Part shown: positions 8,552 to 18,002 of the stretch, piece by piece
How the letters are laid out: each line of letters starts with the position of its first letter
Numbering within the stretch: the stretch's first letter is position 1
Source of the DNA: Bradyrhizobium sp. 200
GTDB lineage: Bacteria; Pseudomonadota; Alphaproteobacteria; Rhizobiales; Xanthobacteraceae
Assembly (NCBI RefSeq): GCF_023100945.1
Contig: NZ_CP064689.1
Coordinates: forward strand, 620,001-684,000
Length of the DNA stretch: 64,000 bases
Direction of reading: 5' to 3'
Translations under genes and position numbers: made by a program
The notes under the pieces: model-generated
The model's input: only the letters and a program-made list of their open reading frames with translations
Told to the model about the DNA's origin: nothing
Database searches by the model: none

Positions 8552-10168
8552 GTGCAAGAGACGGGTCCACGCAACGGTGCCTTCGGCGCCGACAAATTCG
8601 GTTTAAAAAATCTCAAGACGGTGCATTGGAATCTCGGTGCGCCGCAGCTTTATCAATATTCACTCGCGGCAGGCGAGGCCGTGCTGTCGGCCGACGGCGC
8701 GCTATGCGCGGACACCGGTGAATTCACCGGCCGCAGCCCCAAGGACAAGTTCACGGTTCGCGATGCGACCACCGACAAGAACATGTGGTGGGCCGGCAAC
8801 CAGTCGATCACCGCGGACCAGTTCTCCGCGCTCTATGCCGACTTCCTCAAGCATGCCGAAGGCATGACGCTGTTCGCGCAGGACCTCTACGGCGGCGCCG
8901 ATCCGAGCTTCCAGATCAAGACCCGCGTCTTCACCGAACTCGCCTGGCACTCGCTGTTCATCCGCACGCTGCTGATCCGCCCCGAGGCCTCGGTGCTGCG
9001 CGATTTCGTGCCCGAGCTCACCATCATCGACCTGCCGAGCTTCCGCGCCGATCCCAAACGCCACGGGGTGCGCTCGGAGAACGTCGTCGCGATCGATTTC
9101 GCCCGCAAGATCGTCCTGATCGGCGGGTCTTATTATGCCGGCGAGATGAAGAAGTCGGTCTTCACCACGCTGAACTATTATCTGCCCGCCAAGGGCGTGC
9201 TGCCGATGCACTGCTCGGCCAATGTCGGGCCGAAGGGCGACACCGCGATCTTCTTCGGCCTGTCCGGCACCGGCAAGACCACGCTGTCGGCCGATCCAAA
9301 CCGCACGCTGATCGGCGACGACGAGCACGGCTGGGGCAATGACGGCGTCTTCAATTTCGAGGGCGGCTGCTACGCCAAGTGCATCAAGCTCTCGCCGGAA
9401 GCCGAGCCGCAGATCTTCGCGGCCAGCAACCGCTTCGGCGCCGTGCTCGAGAACGTGGTGCTCGACGAAGACACCCGCGTGCCCGACTTCGACGACGGTT
9501 CGAAAACCGAAAACACCCGTTCGGCCTATCCGCTCGACTTCATCCCGAACGCTTCGCGCACCGGCCGCGCCGGCCAGCCGAAGAACGTCGTGATGCTGGC
9601 CGCCGACGCGTTCGGCGTGCTGCCGCCGATTGCAAAGCTCTCGCCGGCGCAGGCAATGTATCACTTCCTGTCCGGCTATACCGCCAAGGTCGCCGGCACC
9701 GAGCGTGGTCTCGGCAACGAGCCGCAGCCGGAATTCTCGACCTGCTTCGGCTCGCCGTTCCTGCCGCTCGACCCCTCGGTCTACGGCAACATGCTGCGCG
9801 AGCTGATCGCGACGCATAACGTCGATTGCTGGCTGGTCAACACCGGCTGGACCGGCGGCAAATACGGCACCGGCAGCCGGATGCCGATCAAGGTGACGCG
9901 CGCACTGCTCACCGCGGCGCTGGACGGCAGCCTGCGCAATGTCGAATTCCGCACCGACAAGTATTTTGGCTTTGCAGTGCCGACCGCACTTCCCGGCGTT
10001 CCCAGCGAGATCCTCAATCCCGTCAACACCTGGAAGGACAAGGTCGAGTTCGACAAGACCGCCCGTAGCCTGGTCGGCATGTTCCAGAAGAACTTTGCCA
10101 AGTTCGAAGCCCAGGTCGACGCCGAAGTTCGCGCCGCCGCGCCGGATTTGAAGCTCGCGGCGGAGTAA
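8552..10168 (+). CDS. pckA: Phosphoenolpyruvate carboxykinase (ATP)
   Basis: A 538-residue ATP-dependent PEPCK, which converts oxaloacetate and ATP to phosphoenolpyruvate, CO2 and ADP as the first step of gluconeogenesis from C4-dicarboxylates. Visible signatures are [13 protein letters not shown] near 54-66, the P-loop GLSGTGKTT near 236-244, the metal-binding [10 protein letters not shown] right after it, and [10 protein letters not shown] near 429. The length matches the family (530-540). It starts with GTG behind a very strong RBS. Pairing with chvI-chvG is known in rhizobia; here a HugZ-like gene and a CHAT remnant lie in between. Confidence 0.97.
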   Translation: MQETGPRNGAFGADKFGLKNLKTVHWNLGAPQLYQYSLAAGEAVLSADGALCADTGEFTGRSPKDKFTVRDATTDKNMWWAGNQSITADQFSALYADFLKHAEGMTLFAQDLYGGADPSFQIKTRVFTELAWHSLFIRTLLIRPEASVLRDFVPELTIIDLPSFRADPKRHGVRSENVVAIDFARKIVLIGGSYYAGEMKKSVFTTLNYYLPAKGVLPMHCSANVGPKGDTAIFFGLSGTGKTTLSADPNRTLIGDDEHGWGNDGVFNFEGGCYAKCIKLSPEAEPQIFAASNRFGAVLENVVLDEDTRVPDFDDGSKTENTRSAYPLDFIPNASRTGRAGQPKNVVMLAADAFGVLPPIAKLSPAQAMYHFLSGYTAKVAGTERGLGNEPQPEFSTCFGSPFLPLDPSVYGNMLRELIATHNVDCWLVNTGWTGGKYGTGSRMPIKVTRALLTAALDGSLRNVEFRTDKYFGFAVPTALPGVPSEILNPVNTWKDKVEFDKTARSLVGMFQKNFAKFEAQVDAEVRAAAPDLKLAAE

Positions 10169-10206
10169 TCGCACCGGTCGAACGAGACACCATTTGAGAA
10201 TGCTGA

Positions 10207-10230
10207 GGGCGGCCGCGAGGCCGCCCTTTC
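10207..10230 (+). terminator. Rho-independent terminator after pckA
   Basis: GGGCGGCC, a GCGA loop and GGCCGCCC form a perfect 8-bp GC stem followed by TTTC. It lies 38 bases past the pckA stop and just before the end of the convergent arginase gene, so it may stop transcription from both sides. Confidence 0.8.
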
Positions 10231-10258
10231 ACTTTCGGCGCTTCTCGCGTGCTCGCCT

Positions 10259-11236
10259 CTAGCTGCCGTTGCCGGGCAGCACTGCGTTGCTCGGCGTCCG
10301 CCGATCCGTAATCTGCAGTCCGAACAGGCTGCCGATCAACTCGACCGCGACGCGCGCAGTGCGGCCGCGTTCGTCGAGGAACGGGTTGAGCTCGACAATG
10401 TCGACCGAGCGCACCAGATCCGAATCGTGCAGCAGCTCCATGATCAGATGCGCCTCGCGATAGGTCGCGCCGCCCGGCACCGTGGTGCCGACGCCGGGCG
10501 CGACGGCGGGATCGAGAAAGTCGACGTCGAAGCTTAGATGCAACACGCCGTTTTTGGCGCGCACGCGATCGATGACCTTGCGGATCAAAACGCCGACGCC
10601 GAATTCGTCGATCGCGCGCATGTCGGCGATCGCGACGCGGCGTTCGAACACCAGCTTCTTCTCCAGCGGATCGATCGAGCGGATGCCGAACAGGTCGAGC
10701 TGGTCGGGGCCGATCGGGGCGCGTGGCACATCGCCGAGCAGCCCGTCGAGGCCGCCTTCGCCGCACAGAAAGGCCGCCGACATGCCGTGCATGTTGCCGG
10801 TCTCCGTCGTCTGCGGCGTGTTGTAGTCGGCATGCGCATCGAGCCAAAGCACGAACAGCGGCCGGCCCTGCTCCTGCCAGTAGCGCGCGACGCCGTTCAC
10901 CGATCCCATCGACAGCGAATGATCGCCGCCCATGAAGATCGGAACAGCGCCGGAGCGTGCCAGCGAATAGGAACGCTCGCTGAGCGCGCGGATCCAGCCC
11001 TTGATCGTGTCGTAATATTTGGCGTTCGCCGGCGGCGGACCCTCGGCGGGAGCGGCGCCGGGATTGGCCATGTTGCCGTGGTCCTCGACGGCAAAGCCGA
11101 GCTGATCGAGGATGCGGCCGATGCCCGCGGTGCGCAGCGCGTCCGGGCCCATCAAGGTTCCGAGTTGCGAGGCTCCGATCTCGATGGGGACGCCGAGCAA
11201 GGCGATGCGGGGTTGGCTAACATCGGGTTCGGACAT
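10259..11236 (-). CDS. rocF: Arginase-family ureohydrolase
   Basis: A 325-residue member of the binuclear-manganese ureohydrolase family. The metal-binding motifs are all present: GGDHS near 115, WLDAHADYN near 140, and SFDVDFLDP near 240. It most resembles arginase (arginine to ornithine and urea), including the SQLGTLMGPDALR segment near the N-terminus. An agmatinase or formiminoglutamase role cannot be excluded. The ATG at 11236 (MSEPDVSQ) is preferred over an in-frame upstream start that would read through repeat sequence. Confidence 0.82.
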   Translation of the reverse strand: MSEPDVSQPRIALLGVPIEIGASQLGTLMGPDALRTAGIGRILDQLGFAVEDHGNMANPGAAPAEGPPPANAKYYDTIKGWIRALSERSYSLARSGAVPIFMGGDHSLSMGSVNGVARYWQEQGRPLFVLWLDAHADYNTPQTTETGNMHGMSAAFLCGEGGLDGLLGDVPRAPIGPDQLDLFGIRSIDPLEKKLVFERRVAIADMRAIDEFGVGVLIRKVIDRVRAKNGVLHLSFDVDFLDPAVAPGVGTTVPGGATYREAHLIMELLHDSDLVRSVDIVELNPFLDERGRTARVAVELIGSLFGLQITDRRTPSNAVLPGNGS

Positions 11237-11258
11237 GAGGGCCGCCTTCGCTGGAATC

Positions 11259-11349
11259 GTAGGGTGGGCAAAGCGAAGCGTGCCCACCGTTCGCGGCAAC
11301 GGCTAGACACATGGTGGGCACGGCGCAAGGGCGCCTTTGTCCACCCTAC
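11259..11349. repeat. Dispersed palindromic repeat (GTAGGGTGGGCAAAGCG type)
   Basis: The element begins GTAGGGTGGGCAAAGCG and ends CCACCCTAC, with GTGCCCACC and GGTGGGCACG in the middle. It can fold as a long imperfect stem with two inner hairpins. It fills the gap between two reverse-strand genes. A partial relative is at 2818-2848. Confidence 0.75.
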
Positions 11350-11375
11350 AAGAAATCCCGCGCTCTAACGTTCCG

Positions 11376-12194
11376 CTACGCCTTGAAATAGGCGATCTGC
11401 GTCGTCGTCGCGAGCAACCGTCCCGACGGCGACCATAATTCGCCGTTCTGGTCGCCGTAGCTTCTGTGGAAGATTTTGGCATCGGCCACCGCCAACACCC
11501 GCGTGATGTCCTCGGCCGCGAGTTCGTCTGAGGAGGTGTGGAAGTAAGTCGTCAGCGACACCGTGCCGAATGGCATCAACTCGCGCCGCGCCAGAAATAC
11601 CCGGCCGAAGAAGGCATCCGACATCGACATCAGCGACGGCATGTCGATTTTCCGCGGCACGTGATCGCCCATCCACTGCTTGGAGTATGCATCGAGCGGC
11701 GGCGACGCCGGCGAGCCGTAGAAACTCGGCTCGCCCTCGACGAAGCGGAAATCATACTGGTGTGTCCACGTCATCGGCGTGTTCGGGAACGCGCGCGCCT
11801 GCTCGAACGGCACAGCATCGGGAAATTTTACCTGCTGGTGCGACCAGGACGGGCGGCGCTCGGCGAACACGGCGGTAGCGAGCGTCGCGACGTCGCCGCC
11901 GCCCTGCGTCATCTCCACGCACCAATGCTGGCTCGAGCGGTTGGCCTTGACTAGGCGCACGTCGAGATCGAAGCCCCCTTCGGCGATTGGCGCACAGAAA
12001 TTCACGGTCAGCGACAGCGGATCGCCGGAGCGCTGCGGATGGTCGATCAGCGCGCGCAGGATAGTCGCGGCCGTGCAGCCGCCGAATGGACCGACAAAGG
12101 CCCAGTAGTCGGGGCTGGTCCTGCCCTGCCAACAGCTATCGCCGGCGGTGACCCGCGTGGCGTCGTCAAAAAGATGCGGGGCTTTGGTCAGCAT
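11376..12194 (-). CDS. Acyl-CoA thioesterase (TesB-like double hotdog)
   Basis: A 272-residue protein with the double-hotdog layout of the thioesterase superfamily. An N-terminal hotdog contains YWAFVGPFGG and LSLTVNFCAPI; a C-terminal hotdog ends LTTYFHTSSDEL and RLLATTTQIAYF. Such enzymes hydrolyse acyl-CoAs to free acids. The specific substrate is not apparent. I chose the ATG at 12194 (MLTKAPHLFDD), since the 14-residue upstream extension is basic and unlike the family. Confidence 0.72.
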   Translation of the reverse strand: MLTKAPHLFDDATRVTAGDSCWQGRTSPDYWAFVGPFGGCTAATILRALIDHPQRSGDPLSLTVNFCAPIAEGGFDLDVRLVKANRSSQHWCVEMTQGGGDVATLATAVFAERRPSWSHQQVKFPDAVPFEQARAFPNTPMTWTHQYDFRFVEGEPSFYGSPASPPLDAYSKQWMGDHVPRKIDMPSLMSMSDAFFGRVFLARRELMPFGTVSLTTYFHTSSDELAAEDITRVLAVADAKIFHRSYGDQNGELWSPSGRLLATTTQIAYFKA

Positions 12195-12240
12195 GGATGT
12201 TCTTCGGTCTCGAGAGGCGCGACGCAGTTGTCGCAAATGC

Positions 12241-12325
12241 CGTCATTGCGAGCGGAGCGAAGCAATCCATCGTGCCGCAAGCGGAGGAATGGATTGCTTC
12301 GTCGCTTACGCTCCTCGCAATGACG
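12241..12325. repeat. Dispersed palindromic repeat (CGTCATTGCGAGCGGAGCG type)
   Basis: The left arm CGTCATTGCGAGCGGAGCG plus AAGCAATCCAT is mirrored by ATGGATTGCTTCG and CTCGCAATGACG on the right. It lies between the thioesterase start and the hydrolase stop. A second copy is at 52087-52165. Confidence 0.85.
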
Positions 12326-12405
12326 TGGATGCAGTATCACTGCTATCCCGCCGAATTCAATGACGTCGCACGTAATGGATTTCCGCTTCCCGGGATTCGA
12401 GGCGC

Positions 12406-13101
12406 TCATTTGTCCATGGGCTCGCAAAATTGATTGATTGCCTTGACGGCAGCTTCGGGATGGGTCGCCAGGAGCATGTGCGCGGAATCGAACCAATGCA
12501 CTTGGCAGCGCGGCTGTGCCGTTACGATCTCGTCCACCTGTCTCCTGTTCACCAGGTGGTCGAAACGCCCATGCAGGCACAGAACCGGGCATGCGATCTC
12601 GCGCAGTCGATTGCGCTTGTCTACGCGAAGCGCCTCGCGGGCACGAAATTGAAGGATTTCGCTAGGCAAGGCCGCCAATACCTGGTGGAGGCGAGCGGTG
12701 AGTTCAGGCGTCGCGGTCGATCCCATCAGCGCTGTCGCAATGATGCGCCTGGGTAGCCACCTGAGGTCAATGAGCCGAGCGAGTGCAGCGAAAGGAGCTG
12801 GTAGCGGATTTCGCGCGAAGCTCGATGCCAGGACCAAGCCAATAGCTCGTGGGTCCGTGGCCGCAATCTCTATCGCGATTGGTCCGGAAAAAGATTCGCC
12901 GAGGACGACGAATGGACGGTTCGGCGCGCGTTCGACGACATAGGTCGTCAATTGAGCATAGCTCAGCGGTTGGTCGAGTGGGTACGTGAACAGTTGAATC
13001 GGGCGATGCAAAGCCAGTTGATCTGCCAGAGCTCTCAGGAGCTCTCCCGTTCCGTCCATGCCCGGCAAAAGGATAATCGGAGTGGCGTCGGGCGTGTCCA
13101 T
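12406..13101 (-). CDS. Alpha/beta hydrolase
   Basis: A 231-residue alpha/beta hydrolase. The oxyanion-region motif LLPGMDGTG is near residues 11-19, the nucleophile elbow GESFSG near 69-74, and the acid/base residues are likely in HGRFDHLV and the final HMLL segment. It lacks a signal peptide. The substrate is not identifiable. It stands alone between two reverse-strand genes, with a palindromic repeat downstream. Confidence 0.75.
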   Translation of the reverse strand: MDTPDATPIILLPGMDGTGELLRALADQLALHRPIQLFTYPLDQPLSYAQLTTYVVERAPNRPFVVLGESFSGPIAIEIAATDPRAIGLVLASSFARNPLPAPFAALARLIDLRWLPRRIIATALMGSTATPELTARLHQVLAALPSEILQFRAREALRVDKRNRLREIACPVLCLHGRFDHLVNRRQVDEIVTAQPRCQVHWFDSAHMLLATHPEAAVKAINQFCEPMDK

Positions 13102-13191
13102 CCCTGCATCATAACATGTCGTGGTTCAAGAAAACCCAGCCAGCCTGCGCTATCGCGAATGGGCCGACATCGCCCCTTGATAATACGAGAC

Positions 13192-15723
13192 CTAGCCCTT
13201 GGCCCCACGCTGGGCACCTGCTTCCGGCACCGGCGCGGCCGCGCGCACCGGTACGTGCCAGATTTCCTCGGCATATTCGCGGATGGTGCGGTCGGAAGAG
13301 AACCACGGCATCCGTGCGACGTTGAGGATCGAGGCGCGGGTCCAGGCCGGCACCACCTGCCAGCGGGCGTCGATGCCGCGCTGGGCGGCGTAGTAGGAAT
13401 CGAAATCGGCCGAGACCATGTAGTGGTCGAGATAGCGCAGCGCGTGACCCATGGAGGCAAAGCGGGCGGGATCGTCGGGCGAGAACGCGCCGCTCTCGAT
13501 GGCGGTAATGGCCCGCGCCAGCCGCGGCGAGCGGCTGATCACGTCGGTCGCATCCAGCCCCTGCTTGCGGCGGACCATGACGTCGCCGGCCTCCATGCCG
13601 AAGATCGCGATGTTCTCCGCGCCGACATGGTCGCGGATTTCGATGTTGGCGCCGTCCAGCGTGCCGATGGTCAAGGCGCCGTTGAGCGCCAGCTTCATGT
13701 TGCCGGTGCCGGAGGCCTCCATGCCGGCGGTGGAAATCTGCTCGGACAGGTCGGCGGCCGGAATGATCACCTCGGCGAGACTGACATTGTAGTCGGCGAG
13801 GAAGACGACCTTGAGCCTTCCGGCGATGTCGGGGTCGTTGTTGACGATCTCGGCGACGTCGTTGATCAGTTTGATGATCAGCTTGGCGTAGCGATAGCTC
13901 GCCGCCGCCTTGCCGGCAAAGATCTTGACCCGCGGCACCCAGTCGCGCTGCGGCTCGTCCTTGATCGCCTGATACAGCGCGACGGTCTCGACGACGTTGA
14001 GCAGTTGCCGCTTGTATTCGTGGATGCGCTTGATCTGGATATCGAACAGCGCCGACGGATCGATCTTGATCCTGAGCCGCTCGTTGATCAGGCGCGCCAG
14101 CGCCAGCTTGTTATGATGCTTGACCTCGCGAAAACGCTGCTGGAACGCGTTGTCGCTGGCGTGGGCTTCGAGGCGCTCGAACAGGGAGAAGTCGTCGAGC
14201 ACGGCCTCGCCGCAGACCTCGCGCATCAGGTCGGTCAGCTTCGGGTTGGCGAGCATCAGCCAGCGGCGGAAGGTGATGCCGTTGGTCTTGTTGGTGATGC
14301 GGCCGGGATAGAGATGGTTGAGATCGTGGAACACGGTCTCCTTCATCAGGTCGGAGTGCATCGCCGAGACGCCGTTGATGCGGTGCGAGCCGACGAAAGC
14401 GAGCTGCCCCATCCGCACCCGCCGTCCGGACTTCTCGTCGATCAGCGACACCGAGGCGCGGAAATCGATGTCGCCGGGACAACGCTGATCGGCCAGCGCC
14501 AGATGCGCAGTATTGATGCGGTAGATGATTTCGAGATGCCGCGGCAACAGCCGCTCGAACAATTCGACCGGCCAGGTCTCGAGCGCTTCCGGCAGCAGCG
14601 TGTGGTTGGTGTAGGACAGCGTCGCCACCGTGATCTTCCACGCTTCGTCCCAGCGGAAATTGTGCAGGTCGACCAGGATCCGCATCAGCTCGGTGACGGC
14701 AAGGCTCGGATGGGTGTCGTTGAGCTGCACCGCGACCTTGGAGGGGAGGTTGCGCAACTGCCCGTCGGAGGCCAGATGCCGCTTGACCAGATCCTGCAGC
14801 GAGGCCGAGACGAAGAAATATTCCTGCCGCAGCCGCAACTCGCGCCCCGCAGGGCTCTCGTCATTCGGATAGAGGAATTTGCAGATCGATTCCGCACGCG
14901 CCTCCTCGGCGACGGCGCCGAGGTAATCGCCGGTGTTGAAGACGTCGAGCCGCAGCGGGTCGGGGGCGCGCGCCGACCACAGCCGCAGCGCGTTGACGTG
15001 CTGGCCGCGCCAGCCCACGATCGGCGTGTCGTAGGCGACGGCCTGTACCGTTTCCGCCGGGCGCCAGGTGGCGCGGTCGCGCCCGCGGTCGTCAACATGG
15101 TCGACGTGGCCGCCGAAATGGATGTGGTAGACCACCTCGGCCCGCTGGAATTCCCAGGGGTTGCCGAAGCTCAGCCATTCGTCCGGGTATTCGTGCTGCC
15201 AGCCCTGCGAAATGATCTGGCGGAACAGGCCGAAATCGTAGCGGATGCCGTAACCGATGGCGGGAACGGCCAGCGTCGCCATGCTCTCCATGAAGCACGC
15301 CGCAAGCCGCCCGAGGCCGCCATTGCCGAGCGCCGCATCCGGCTCGCATTTGCGCAGATCGGAGAGGCCGACGCCGAGATCGCCGAGCGCCGCCTCGAAC
15401 ACCGGCAGCAAGCCCATATTGTTCAGTGCGTCGGTGAACAGGCGGCCGATCAGGAATTCAAGCGAGAGGTAATAGACCCGCTTGCTGCCGGCGTCATAGC
15501 TTTCTTTCTCGGCCGTCAGCCAGCGGTGCACGATGCGGTCGCGCAGCGCCAGCGCCGCGGCCTTGTACCAGTCGCGCCGTGTCGCCATGCCGGCGTCCTT
15601 GCCGATCGCAAGCCGGAGCTTGGCGAGGATCGCACCCTTGATCTCGGCCAGCGCCAGTTCATCGATCGGCTGGCCCAGCGCCGGATAGTTTGCCGGAGGG
15701 TTTCCTGGAATTTGTTCCTGCAA
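13192..15723 (-). CDS. glgP: Glycogen/starch phosphorylase
   Basis: An 843-residue GT35 glycogen phosphorylase, which releases glucose-1-phosphate from glycogen. The pyridoxal-phosphate lysine lies in ASGTGNMKLALNG near residue 670. The N-terminal NGGLGRLAACFMES block and QLNDTHPSLA are also intact. Length is typical (810-850). The frame opens with TTG at 15723; no better ATG precedes the conserved region. No other glycogen genes (glgA, glgB, glgC, glgX) are in the window, so here glgP stands alone. Confidence 0.95.
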   Translation of the reverse strand: MQEQIPGNPPANYPALGQPIDELALAEIKGAILAKLRLAIGKDAGMATRRDWYKAAALALRDRIVHRWLTAEKESYDAGSKRVYYLSLEFLIGRLFTDALNNMGLLPVFEAALGDLGVGLSDLRKCEPDAALGNGGLGRLAACFMESMATLAVPAIGYGIRYDFGLFRQIISQGWQHEYPDEWLSFGNPWEFQRAEVVYHIHFGGHVDHVDDRGRDRATWRPAETVQAVAYDTPIVGWRGQHVNALRLWSARAPDPLRLDVFNTGDYLGAVAEEARAESICKFLYPNDESPAGRELRLRQEYFFVSASLQDLVKRHLASDGQLRNLPSKVAVQLNDTHPSLAVTELMRILVDLHNFRWDEAWKITVATLSYTNHTLLPEALETWPVELFERLLPRHLEIIYRINTAHLALADQRCPGDIDFRASVSLIDEKSGRRVRMGQLAFVGSHRINGVSAMHSDLMKETVFHDLNHLYPGRITNKTNGITFRRWLMLANPKLTDLMREVCGEAVLDDFSLFERLEAHASDNAFQQRFREVKHHNKLALARLINERLRIKIDPSALFDIQIKRIHEYKRQLLNVVETVALYQAIKDEPQRDWVPRVKIFAGKAAASYRYAKLIIKLINDVAEIVNNDPDIAGRLKVVFLADYNVSLAEVIIPAADLSEQISTAGMEASGTGNMKLALNGALTIGTLDGANIEIRDHVGAENIAIFGMEAGDVMVRRKQGLDATDVISRSPRLARAITAIESGAFSPDDPARFASMGHALRYLDHYMVSADFDSYYAAQRGIDARWQVVPAWTRASILNVARMPWFSSDRTIREYAEEIWHVPVRAAAPVPEAGAQRGAKG

Positions 15724-15977
15724 TACGTCGATTCCTGCGGTTGAGACTCACGACAAAGATACGCGCCTTGTCCGGCAACCGAAACGCCTGACAACGCCGG
15801 AATATGTTGTGCGCTGCGCTGGTATGAATTTATGCAAGGACCGGGCCGATTTCGCGGCACCGGCGGCCCGCTTTGGTGATATAATTGGAGCGCGAAAGCC
15901 GAGGGATCGCCGGGGTTTAGTAACCGAATGCCAGTGCGCGCAAAGGAAACGCGTGCCGCCAGAACGGGAGGCTTGCC

Positions 15978-16208
15978 ATGAGATTGACGATCGAGATCGC
16001 TGCCGCTGCCTTGTTCGTAGTCTGCATCAGTGCGACCAGCGCCGCCTTTGCCGCCGGCAAGTCAGGCAAGAGCGCCGACGGCCTGGGTTGTTCCTTCAGC
16101 GTCGCGCAAGGCGCTTCGCCCGCCGCGCGCTGTGCGGCGATCAAGCGCCAGTGTGGCGGAAAGTTCTACGCCAATTACTGCGGCGACAAGCTGTTGTCGG
16201 CGATGTGA
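15978..16208 (+). CDS. Small secreted cysteine-containing protein of unknown function
   Basis: A 76-residue protein preceded by a good RBS (GGGAGG). A signal peptide is clear: MRLTIEIAAAALFVVC followed by SAAFAAG, with probable cleavage after AFA. The mature part of about 50 residues contains four cysteines (GLGCSF, ARCAAIKRQCGG, NYCGD), suggesting two disulfides in the periplasm. I do not recognise the family beyond similar small proteins in Bradyrhizobium. Confidence 0.6.
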   Translation: MRLTIEIAAAALFVVCISATSAAFAAGKSGKSADGLGCSFSVAQGASPAARCAAIKRQCGGKFYANYCGDKLLSAM

Positions 16209-16239
16209 CGGTCTGGCGTCGTTATTGCCCCTTTTCGCC

Positions 16240-16265
16240 GTCCCGGCCTTCGCCGGGACGACGTG
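16240..16265. repeat. Short palindrome
   Basis: CGTCCCGGCC, TTC and GCCGGGACGACG form a GC-rich hairpin after the small secreted protein gene. It resembles the half-elements of the CGTCCCCGCG repeat family seen at 30986 and 48831. It could terminate the upstream transcript, though no T tract follows. Confidence 0.45.
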
Positions 16266-16376
16266 CGGGTTGATCGGAACAAATTAAGAACACTTTAGCA
16301 AGTATTTGATATATCATTGTGATTCGGCACGCTGCCGATACAACATCTATGGTCTCTCCGAGATTGCGAGGACTAC

Positions 16377-16808
16377 ATGTCCACCATCGCCTTCGATCAG
16401 TTCGCTCTCACCCGTATCGCCGATTTCGCGCGCTCGCTGTCGCGCCTGCATCAGGCCTCGCGCCGCCAGCTCGTCGACGACGACGCGATCGACCGCGAGT
16501 TCAACGCGGTCTGCATGTCGGTGTGGGGCTACACCACGGATGATTTCAGCGACGAGCTGTTTTCGATCGAGGACCACGCCTTTCTCGATGGGCTGGATGA
16601 AGCGCAGGCGCGCATCTTCGCCGCCGAGCAGGGCTACGACCTCGTCGACGATCAGGGCATGCTGACGGACTGGTGGGGCTATTGCTGGATGATCCTGGCC
16701 GAGAAGCGCGGCCTGCTGACGCCGGAAAACCGCGCCGCGGCGCGCGCGGCGATCGAGGAAAAATATCTGTCGGCGCCAAACGTGATCGGCGTCATCGTCG
16801 GGCGGTAG
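16377..16808 (+). CDS. Conserved hypothetical protein, 143 aa
   Basis: A soluble acidic protein, rich in Asp and aromatic residues, with no signal peptide or membrane segment. Notable stretches are VWGYTTDDFSDELFSIEDH in the middle and DWWGYCWMILAEKRGLL near residues 98-114. It begins MSTIAFDQFALTRI. I recognise no domain. It may be real because its codon usage matches the neighbours and it fills the interval neatly. Function unknown. Confidence 0.6.
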   Translation: MSTIAFDQFALTRIADFARSLSRLHQASRRQLVDDDAIDREFNAVCMSVWGYTTDDFSDELFSIEDHAFLDGLDEAQARIFAAEQGYDLVDDQGMLTDWWGYCWMILAEKRGLLTPENRAAARAAIEEKYLSAPNVIGVIVGR

Positions 16809-16906
16809 GGCTGGCGTCAGTTGCGTGAACGCTGCGAGCGGAGCCCATTCTACTTTGCATGGGGTTGTTTTCGCAATTTTGTGTTTGGGCCTTGCGATGT
16901 ACTGCC

Positions 16907-17737
16907 TTATCGCGCTTCCGCCCGCTTCGCCGCTTTCGGCGCAGCCGTCTTCGGTATCGAGGCGGTCGACAGGTCGTCGTCGCGTCTTGCTTCGGGCAGC
17001 GGCGCGCTGGCCGCGACCGTCTCTGCGCTGACAGGCGCGACCTTCATTTCGCCCAGCCGGGCGCGGACGTCAGCCGTGAGGCCGGGATAGGAGGCAACGG
17101 GGGTGAACTCCACCGTCTGGTCAGCCCCTAAGCGAACGCCGGTATAGGCCACCAGGCCGTCGGTGGTGGCGACGACGTCGCCGGAGCGCAGCGAGGTGTC
17201 GAGCGTGAGATCGACCGGTGCCAGCCCGGACGGGCTTCGGCCGTTGCAGGTGCAATCGGCGCGCAACGCCTTGCGATAGGCATAGGCGTTTTCGCTGTCG
17301 GTATAGCGCTCGCCATTGCCAGCAGTCGCGCTGTCGATGCTGCTGCCGTAAAACACCTTGGTGACGCTCGCCGGGCAGAACGCCTGGCAGGTCTGAACCG
17401 GCGAGGCGTTGCCGCGCATGGTCAGCGGAAAATACTTTCCATCGCAGCTTCGCACGCAGAACGCCGGTCCGGAGCCCGCGACGCGCGGCGCGGGCGCGGG
17501 ATGGGCCGGTTGATTGATGCCGAACGGATCGGCGAAGAAGTTCGCCTGCGCGGGAGTTTGCCGCGCCGGTTTCTGGATGCCGCCGAACAGGAAATCGAAC
17601 AGACCTTCGGCGGAGACGCTGCCGGGTGCCAGCGCAAGCACGCCCGCAAGGATGGTGGCGGCCATAAATGTTGCGCGGCGCCGCACGCGCGAAAAAGCCA
17701 ACTCTGTACGCAACGCCAACTCCACCCAACGCAACAA
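16907..17737 (-). CDS. DUF2865-type exported protein
   Basis: A 276-residue protein with an N-terminal export signal (MAATILAGVLALAPGSVSA after a basic stretch). The central region contains FCVRSCDGKYFPL, QTCQAFCPAS and DCTCNGRSP, the conserved cysteine pattern of DUF2865. The C-terminal 70 residues are low complexity (Ala/Pro/Lys). Function is unknown; it is probably periplasmic with disulfide bonds. The start at 17737 gives a 24-residue basic leader; MAATILAG is an alternative start. Confidence 0.65.
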   Translation of the reverse strand: MLRWVELALRTELAFSRVRRRATFMAATILAGVLALAPGSVSAEGLFDFLFGGIQKPARQTPAQANFFADPFGINQPAHPAPAPRVAGSGPAFCVRSCDGKYFPLTMRGNASPVQTCQAFCPASVTKVFYGSSIDSATAGNGERYTDSENAYAYRKALRADCTCNGRSPSGLAPVDLTLDTSLRSGDVVATTDGLVAYTGVRLGADQTVEFTPVASYPGLTADVRARLGEMKVAPVSAETVAASAPLPEARRDDDLSTASIPKTAAPKAAKRAEAR

Positions 17738-17836
17738 ACGCGCTGAAGCTCTAAAGGCTTCAGTTCGGGTAACCTTAACGGGGGATGGTAAATGAGCTTT
17801 TACCAGGGGGCGGGAAGGTTGAAAAGAAATACCCTT

Positions 17837-17995
17837 CTCCCTCTCCCGCTTGCGGGGGAGGGCCGGGGTGGGGGTGTTGCCGCATAACGGATGTCGGAAT
17901 TCGCGGAGAGGATTCCCCCCACCCGCCGCGCGCTACGCGCGCGTCGACCTAAGAGCGAGCTTCGCTCGTCTCGACCCCGCAAGCGGGAGAGGTAA
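17837..17995. repeat. Long dispersed repeat (CCCTCTCCCGCTTGCGGG type), copy 1
   Basis: The arms CTCCCTCTCCCGCTTGCGG and CCCCGCAAGCGGGAGAGG flank an interior with GCCGCATAACGGATGTCGG and GCGCTACGCGCGCGTCGACC. A closely similar copy lies at 19409-19542, 1.4 kb away. It may be a REP/BIME-like element. It sits between the convergent or adjacent ends of two reverse-strand genes. Confidence 0.85.
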
Positions 17996-18002
17996 GAGCA
18001 CC

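Noticed and set aside
12952..15744. Plus-strand open frame of 930 codons opposite glgP
   Set aside because: It is the antisense of a well-conserved glycogen phosphorylase; the product is His/Arg/Gln-rich low-complexity sequence typical of shadows in GC-rich DNA.
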